Source: Deltaproteobacteria bacterium (lineage in GTDB: Bacteria > Desulfobacterota > Desulfobacteria > Desulfobacterales > ETH-SRB1). From it: a stretch of DNA of 5,499 nt. Where the stretch lies: positions 1 through 5,499 of the forward strand of contig JAUWQK010000108.1 of NCBI GenBank assembly GCA_030611115.1, in the 5' to 3' direction. The position numbers and the translations under genes are program-made. The notes below the pieces were generated by a model. It saw only the letters and a program-made list of their open reading frames with translations. It searched no databases and was not told the DNA's origin. This document shows positions 1 to 5,499 of the stretch, piece by piece (position 1 is the stretch's first letter; the number at the start of each line of letters is the position of its first letter).

Positions 1-293
1 TGGTAAACAGCCTTCTCTTCAGACTGGATCGCCTGAATCGCCAGTTGTAATTCCATCTCCGTCGTGGACATAGACACATCCTTCATGCTCCTGTGCATCC
101 TGATAACGCCTGCTTTTGCTTTTAGCGACGCATTTAAAACCTTAAACGGATGTTCATACATGGTGGAGGTCAATTCACCCAATTGCTTCATTTCAATGAT
201 TGAAAACAAACCAAAAAAAACAAAAATAAGCAGCATCAGCGCAAATGCCAAAATCATTCTGCTCTTAATAGTTATTTTATTCAGCGTATTCAT
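1..293 (-). CDS. Methyl-accepting chemotaxis protein or sensor kinase, N-terminal part (4HB_MCP-like), cut by window edge
   Basis: Read on the minus strand from the ATG at 293-291, this frame stays open for 97 codons to the window edge, so only the N-terminus is present. A purine-rich ribosome site (AGAGGGA, opposite 299-305) lies 5 nt before the ATG. The protein begins MNTLNKITIKSRM, a short basic cytoplasmic start. One hydrophobic membrane helix follows at about residues 13-34. After it comes a helical periplasmic segment containing YEHPFKVLNASLKAK and RMHRSMKDV at about 46-73. That wording is typical of the four-helix-bundle ligand domain (4HB_MCP) found in chemoreceptors and some histidine kinases or diguanylate cyclases. 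The output domain lies outside the window, so receptor class is undecided. The gene diverges from eno. A repetitive element begins only 24 bp upstream of its start, so its promoter probably lies in or beyond inserted DNA. Plus-strand reading of this region is a shadow. Confidence 0.82.
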   Translation of the reverse strand, partial: MNTLNKITIKSRMILAFALMLLIFVFFGLFSIIEMKQLGELTSTMYEHPFKVLNASLKAKAGVIRMHRSMKDVSMSTTEMELQLAIQAIQSEEKAVY

Positions 294-316
294 GGTTATC
301 CCTCTTTTGATCTTTG

Positions 317-436
317 GAGCCTCTTGCAGAAACGCATGTAACCACATTGCATTCGCTATATATTGTGTAGCAGTATGGGCTATGGCACATTATGTAGTAC
401 CACCCTGTCGATCTGTGTTGTTTCTGCAAGAGGCTC
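317..436. mobile_element. Short non-coding element with 17-bp terminal inverted repeats (MITE-like)
   Basis: Positions 317-333 and 420-436 are perfect 17-bp inverted repeats (left arm GAGCCTCTTGCAGAAAC), enclosing 86 bp. The element is 120 bp and has no credible coding frame. It is flanked by the direct repeat TTTG (313-316 and 437-440), consistent with a 4-bp target duplication, although four bases is weak proof. A small element with perfect ends and no transposase fits a MITE moved by an IS transposase elsewhere in the genome; I cannot name the family. It lies just upstream of the minus-strand receptor gene, and a TATATA at 357-362 on a poorly matching promoter frame is the only promoter-like sequence I see in it. 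A long-loop hairpin without mobility is the alternative. Confidence 0.6.
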
Positions 437-479
437 TTTGGTTTATCTTTTTTGATAGATATGGCAACACTCAGTTAGT

Positions 480-639
480 GCCTGAACGAAAACTGCTAAT
501 TTTCCCAATTTCTGCGTCAGGCTTAAATTTTGGCACGCAGTGAAGCTTTAGCGCTATCCTCAAAATACTCAATGTATTCCTGCGGTTAAATTTTGCGCCT
601 TCCTTGAACTTGAAAAAATTTTCTAGTTTTCGTTCGGGC
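480..639. mobile_element. 160-bp non-coding element with imperfect terminal inverted repeats (MITE-like)
   Basis: The left end 480-494 (GCCTGAACGAAAACT) is the reverse complement of 625-639 with one mismatch. The similarity continues inward with more mismatches and a 1-nt gap, giving arms of about 29-30 bp (480-508 and 610-639). The direct repeat AGT (477-479 and 640-642) flanks it and could be a 3-bp target duplication. Inside are a hairpin CTGCGT/ACGCAG (512-517 with 535-540), a small hairpin AATAC/GTATT (564-568 with 574-578), and two related copies of TTAAATTTTG(G)C (near 523 and 586). No plausible protein is encoded. I infer a non-autonomous repeat, probably multi-copy in the genome. It ends about 35 bp before the eno -35 box. 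Confidence 0.58.
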
Positions 640-643
640 AGTA

Positions 644-2048
<1,405 letters not shown>

Positions 2049-2049
<1 letters not shown>

Positions 2050-2090
2050 CCGTTCACGGATAACGGTTGTCGGTTCACGGTTCACGGTTA
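2049..2090 (+). repeat. Tandem 7-bp repeat tract, about six copies (consensus ACGGTTC)
   Basis: Six consecutive 7-bp units occupy exactly 42 bp. The unit starting at 2049 is ACCGTTC. It is followed by five units from 2056 close to ACGGTTC (variants ACGGATA, ACGGTTG, TCGGTTC, ACGGTTC, ACGGTTA). The tract begins with the last base of the eno stop codon. It is inverted relative to the tract at 2257-2315: 2063-2075 is perfectly complementary to 2295-2307, and 2080-2089 to 2278-2287. A read-through transcript could fold the two into a long stem. Confidence 0.8.
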
Positions 2091-2102
2091 AAATGCTTCC
2101 AC

Positions 2103-2112
2103 CTCAATTGAG
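2103..2112. other. 10-bp perfect palindrome CTCAATTGAG downstream of eno
   Basis: A perfect palindrome followed by CTTTT. It is too short, too AT-rich and has too weak a T-run to call a terminator with confidence. It is the nearest terminator-like structure after eno. Confidence 0.2.
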
Positions 2113-2160
2113 CTTTTAGCTGTTAGTACAATAATTTCAACATATTGCTAAAGATCAACA

Positions 2161-2179
2161 TTTCACCCAATGGGTGAAA
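2161..2179. promoter_or_regulatory. 19-bp perfect palindrome TTTCACCCA-A-TGGGTGAAA (operator-like)
   Basis: Two 9-bp arms surround a single central base, an arrangement typical of binding sites for dimeric repressors. As RNA it would give a 7-bp stem with a 5-nt loop, but no T-run follows on either strand, which argues against a terminator. It lies in the middle of the spacer between eno and the exported-protein gene, about 140 bp upstream of the latter. The regulator is unknown. Confidence 0.4.
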
Positions 2180-2256
2180 ATCGAATTAATGGTAACCATA
2201 TGAAATAATAAGAGCTAATTGCTTATCTTGTGTTCAATTGTTGCATACACTGAAAA

Positions 2257-2315
2257 AACTGTAAACTGACAACTGTAAACCGTGAACTGCTGTAAACCGA
2301 CAACCGTAAACCGTT
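2257..2315 (+). repeat. Tandem 7-bp repeat tract, about eight copies (consensus AACCGTA), inverted partner of 2049-2090
   Basis: Units run from 2257 in 7-bp register (AACTGTA, AACTGAC, AACTGTA, AACCGTG, AACTGCT). A 3-base interruption (2292-2294) follows, then AACCGAC, AACCGTA and AACCGTT to 2315. The consensus is the reverse complement of the first tract. It ends 5 bp before the ATG at 2321, so it occupies the place where a ribosome-binding site would be expected. Confidence 0.8.
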
Positions 2316-2320
2316 ATTAT

Positions 2321-3184
2321 ATGGGGTTAGTTGTGATAGGAACAAAGTATAAATTTTTAGCTTTTTTCAGCTTTATAATTTTTGTCTTTTTATATACATC
2401 AGCTAATGCATATGTGATTCCCGGCCCCCATCTTCTGGAATTAATGATTGAAAATTTCGGTAGAGGAAAAAGCCTTTTAATTTCTCAGAAACTATCACTT
2501 TATGATGTCAGCCATGAAAAAAACATTATTGAGCTTAGAGAGACCTTGAAATATAATTTCCCTGAAGAATTCCGATCGGAGATTCAGTCTGAAAACGCTA
2601 AAAGAATTTATGTTTTTTCTTTGGGCGCCTCTTTAACGATAATTGACAATAAAATTGTATCTGACACCGAAACAAGGTTTGACTGCTATAAGGATGTTTT
2701 CCTTTATCGCTCCAGGATATTGCTTCAGAACAGGCTTTCCCTTCTGGGAGTAGATACATCTGTTTCAAGTCTGGGAAGGTTTCAGGACAAAACCGCCTAT
2801 GTGATAGGTGCGAAATATCCTGACGACTCAGTCTCCCAGATATGGTTAGACAAAAATACTTTTCAACCGGTTCGCTGGATAATCATAGACAAGTACAATA
2901 AAAGCAATAAAGATGTTTTGGAAATTCGCTATGGAGATTGGGAGCAGACACATAAGGCCTGGTACCCTATGCATATTGAATTTTATCATAATGCTGTTTT
3001 GGTGCGTGAAATTTATGCCGACAAAATAAAAGTGAATCCTTCTTTTTCTGATGAGCTTTTTGACATTGAACATCTTAAATCAGTATATTTGAATCTTAGC
3101 TCAGTTGAAAAAGATAAAGCTGATTCGCAGGGATTAAGTGATATTCAAAAGACCATTGAGGAATTCAAGAAGCTATATGAATGA
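2321..3184 (+). CDS. Exported hypothetical protein, LolA/LolB-like (outer-membrane lipoprotein-sorting superfamily)
   Basis: With the ATG at 2321 this is 287 aa. A hydrophobic signal peptide (about residues 12-27) ends in TSANA, giving a signal-peptidase-I site after residue 30. No lipobox cysteine is present, so a periplasmic location is likely. The mature part has alternating strands: VFSLGASLTIIDNK (98-111), the central SQIWLDKNTFQPVRW (172-186), EIRYGDWEQ (201-209), WYPMHIEFY (214-222) and the closing DKIKVNPSFSDELFDI (234-249). A charged helical tail follows (about 262-287). This strand pattern, with a residue-property readout and a closing 'N-P' segment, resembles LolA-type sheets that carry lipids or lipoproteins; that is inference from pattern, not a firm family call. 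The start is uncertain: no Shine-Dalgarno sequence precedes 2321, GTG at 2333 has a weak GGGG (2323-2326) before it, and GTG at 2282 would translate the repeat tract. It is co-directional with eno and pyrG but separated from both by repeats. Confidence 0.78.
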   Translation: MGLVVIGTKYKFLAFFSFIIFVFLYTSANAYVIPGPHLLELMIENFGRGKSLLISQKLSLYDVSHEKNIIELRETLKYNFPEEFRSEIQSENAKRIYVFSLGASLTIIDNKIVSDTETRFDCYKDVFLYRSRILLQNRLSLLGVDTSVSSLGRFQDKTAYVIGAKYPDDSVSQIWLDKNTFQPVRWIIIDKYNKSNKDVLEIRYGDWEQTHKAWYPMHIEFYHNAVLVREIYADKIKVNPSFSDELFDIEHLKSVYLNLSSVEKDKADSQGLSDIQKTIEEFKKLYE

Positions 3185-3191
3185 AGGTTTA

Positions 3192-3235
3192 TTAGTAGCT
3201 ACTAAGGTGTTTAGACTGAAGGCTATAGGCTGAAG
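3192..3235 (+). repeat. Left arm of spacer inverted repeat: palindrome plus three 7-bp units (GCTGAAG)
   Basis: It begins 7 bp after the stop of the exported-protein gene with a perfect 14-bp palindrome TTAGTAG/CTACTAA (3192-3205). Three 7-bp units end it: ACTGAAG, GCTATAG and GCTGAAG (3215-3235). Segment 3195-3208 pairs with 3355-3368 (12 of 14 bases), and 3216-3224 is perfectly complementary to 3338-3346. The layout echoes the spacer upstream of the same gene but uses a different repeat word. Confidence 0.7.
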
Positions 3236-3333
3236 GAAATAAATGATTTCTGAGCGTTATTCTCTATGTTTAAAACAAAATTTCCGGCCGCTTTAAGAAG
3301 ATATTGGCTTTTGGAAGTCTTTTCCCTAAAGGT

Positions 3334-3368
3334 CTTCAGCCTTCAGCCTTACCAACCTGAGTAGTTAC
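3334..3368 (+). repeat. Right arm of spacer inverted repeat: 7-bp units CTTCAGC, inverted partner of 3192-3235
   Basis: Two exact copies of CTTCAGC (3334-3347) and a decayed third (CTTACCA) are the reverse complement of the GCTGAAG units in the left arm. They are followed by ACCTGAGTAGTTAC (3355-3368), which matches the reverse complement of 3195-3208 at 12 of 14 positions. The arms enclose about 98 bp without a gene. The right arm ends 33 bp before pyrG. Confidence 0.7.
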
Positions 3369-3377
3369 GTTTATTAA

Positions 3378-5042
<1,665 letters not shown>

Positions 5043-5154
5043 TATAAATTGGGAAAAAGCCAGGAGAACTGTTCTTCCGAACCTCAAGCCTTCTCTCAAA
5101 AAAATCTCCTTGCGCTGGACGGCCGCCTTGCCATTGGCCTTTCTTTTCATGTGG
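5043..5154. other. Spacer after pyrG with no supported gene
   Basis: No RNA gene, clear terminator or convincing ORF is seen. A minus-strand frame runs open through here (from about 5162) but continues as antisense deep into pyrG, so I treat it as a shadow. The segment 5055-5150 is richer in GC-rich words (GGACGGCCGCC at 5117-5127) than the pyrG end and may be a dispersed repeat or the edge of acquired DNA; this is a guess. Confidence 0.35.
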
Positions 5155-5184
5155 TTTGACATTGGGTGTCAAATGTACTAACAT
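5155..5184 (+). promoter_or_regulatory. Predicted promoter and overlapping operator of the antitoxin gene
   Basis: TTGACA (5156-5161), 17 bp, then TAACAT (5179-5184) form a good sigma-70 promoter whose start would lie about 25 bp before the antitoxin ATG. The -35 box is inside a perfect inverted repeat TTTGACA-N5-TGTCAAA (5155-5173) that extends into the spacer. A dimeric repressor bound there would block RNA polymerase. Ribbon-helix-helix antitoxins commonly repress their own promoters at such palindromes, so autoregulation is a reasonable inference. Confidence 0.6.
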
Positions 5185-5215
5185 AAAATATTAATTCTGA
5201 ACAAGGAGATCAATC

Positions 5216-5499
5216 ATGACGACCACACAACCGATTGCAAAAAGAACCGTTAAATCGTCTCGACTTGGACTTCGGACAACGCCGGAACAGGAGGTCGTCC
5301 TGCGCCGTGCGGCAAAGGTGTGCCACAAGTCACTGACAGAGTTTATTATGGACAGTGCATATCAGGCCGCCGAAAATGCGCTGCTGGATCAGAGGATGTT
5401 CATGGTCTCCGGCAAGCGATATCGGACACTGCTGGATCTACTGGATCATCCCGCTGAGGAAAACATCGGGTTGCGGGATTTGTTCTCCAGACCTGCACC
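5216..5499 (+). CDS. DUF1778/TacA-like antitoxin, ribbon-helix-helix, C-terminus cut by window edge
   Basis: The ATG at 5216 is preceded by AAGGAG (5203-5208) at 7 nt, an excellent ribosome site. Ninety-four codons are visible. The N-terminal RLGLRTTPEQEVVLRRAA (16-33) and KSLTEFIMDSAYQAAE (38-53) give the strand and two helices of a ribbon-helix-helix DNA-binding domain. The tail with LLDLLDHPAEE (72-82) and GLRDLFSRPA (85-94) matches the toxin-binding end of DUF1778 (TacA) proteins, which are usually about 90-100 aa, so only a few residues are probably missing. Family members neutralise GNAT acetyltransferase toxins (TacT type) that acetylate charged aminoacyl-tRNA, and repress their own operon; the toxin gene would be expected immediately downstream. 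GC is about 54% by count, clearly above eno and pyrG, which suggests acquisition from elsewhere. Confidence 0.9.
   Translation, partial: MTTTQPIAKRTVKSSRLGLRTTPEQEVVLRRAAKVCHKSLTEFIMDSAYQAAENALLDQRMFMVSGKRYRTLLDLLDHPAEENIGLRDLFSRPA

Noticed and set aside
64..543. Plus-strand open frame of 159 codons at the left edge
   Set aside because: No ribosome site, no recognisable domain, overlaps the opposite-strand receptor N-terminus and runs through an inserted element.
531..546. TGGCACG resembling a sigma-54 -24 element
   Set aside because: The GC of the -12 element is one base out of register and TTGC is not present.
2161..2185. Rho-independent terminator of eno
   Set aside because: The palindrome has no T-run after it on either strand and too small a loop to be typical.

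Overview
The window looks like chromosomal DNA from a Gram-negative, anaerobic-type bacterium, most likely a Desulfobacterota (Desulfobacterales-like) lineage. I infer this from the wording of the enolase, CTP synthase and receptor N-terminus, and from intergenic regions full of short repeats. No marker gene settles the taxonomy. The housekeeping genes are AT-leaning (about 40-45% GC in the lines I counted). The last gene is richer (about 54%).

Layout. (1) 1-293, minus strand: the N-terminal 97 codons of a membrane sensory receptor with a four-helix-bundle ligand domain, cut by the window edge. (2) 294-771: the divergent intergenic region. It holds two short non-coding elements with terminal inverted repeats (317-436 and 480-639, MITE-like), then a consensus-like promoter. 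(3) 772-2049: eno, enolase, with all catalytic residues. (4) 2050-2320: a repeat-rich spacer with two tracts of a 7-bp repeat facing each other in inverted orientation. (5) 2321-3184: an exported protein of about 287 aa that resembles the LolA/LolB-like beta-sheet family. (6) 3185-3401: a second spacer built the same way, with inverted tracts of a different 7-bp word. (7) 3402-5042: pyrG, CTP synthase, complete. (8) 5043-5215: a spacer with no convincing gene, ending in a promoter that overlaps a palindrome. (9) 5216-end: a DUF1778/TacA-like ribbon-helix-helix antitoxin, cut by the window edge. Its GNAT toxin partner would be expected just beyond.

How the parts relate. eno, the exported protein and pyrG are co-directional, but gaps of about 220-270 bp with repeats separate them, so they are not a tight operon. 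eno and pyrG are neighbours in other proteobacteria, including E. coli, although their enzymatic roles (glycolysis; pyrimidine nucleotide synthesis) are separate. The receptor at the left and the antitoxin at the right belong to unrelated units.

I do not see a clear new biochemical system. The most unusual signal is the pair of intergenic regions on either side of the exported-protein gene: each is bracketed by inverted tracts of a 7-bp repeat, with the same design but a different repeat word. Next come the two adjacent MITE-like elements upstream of the receptor and eno.
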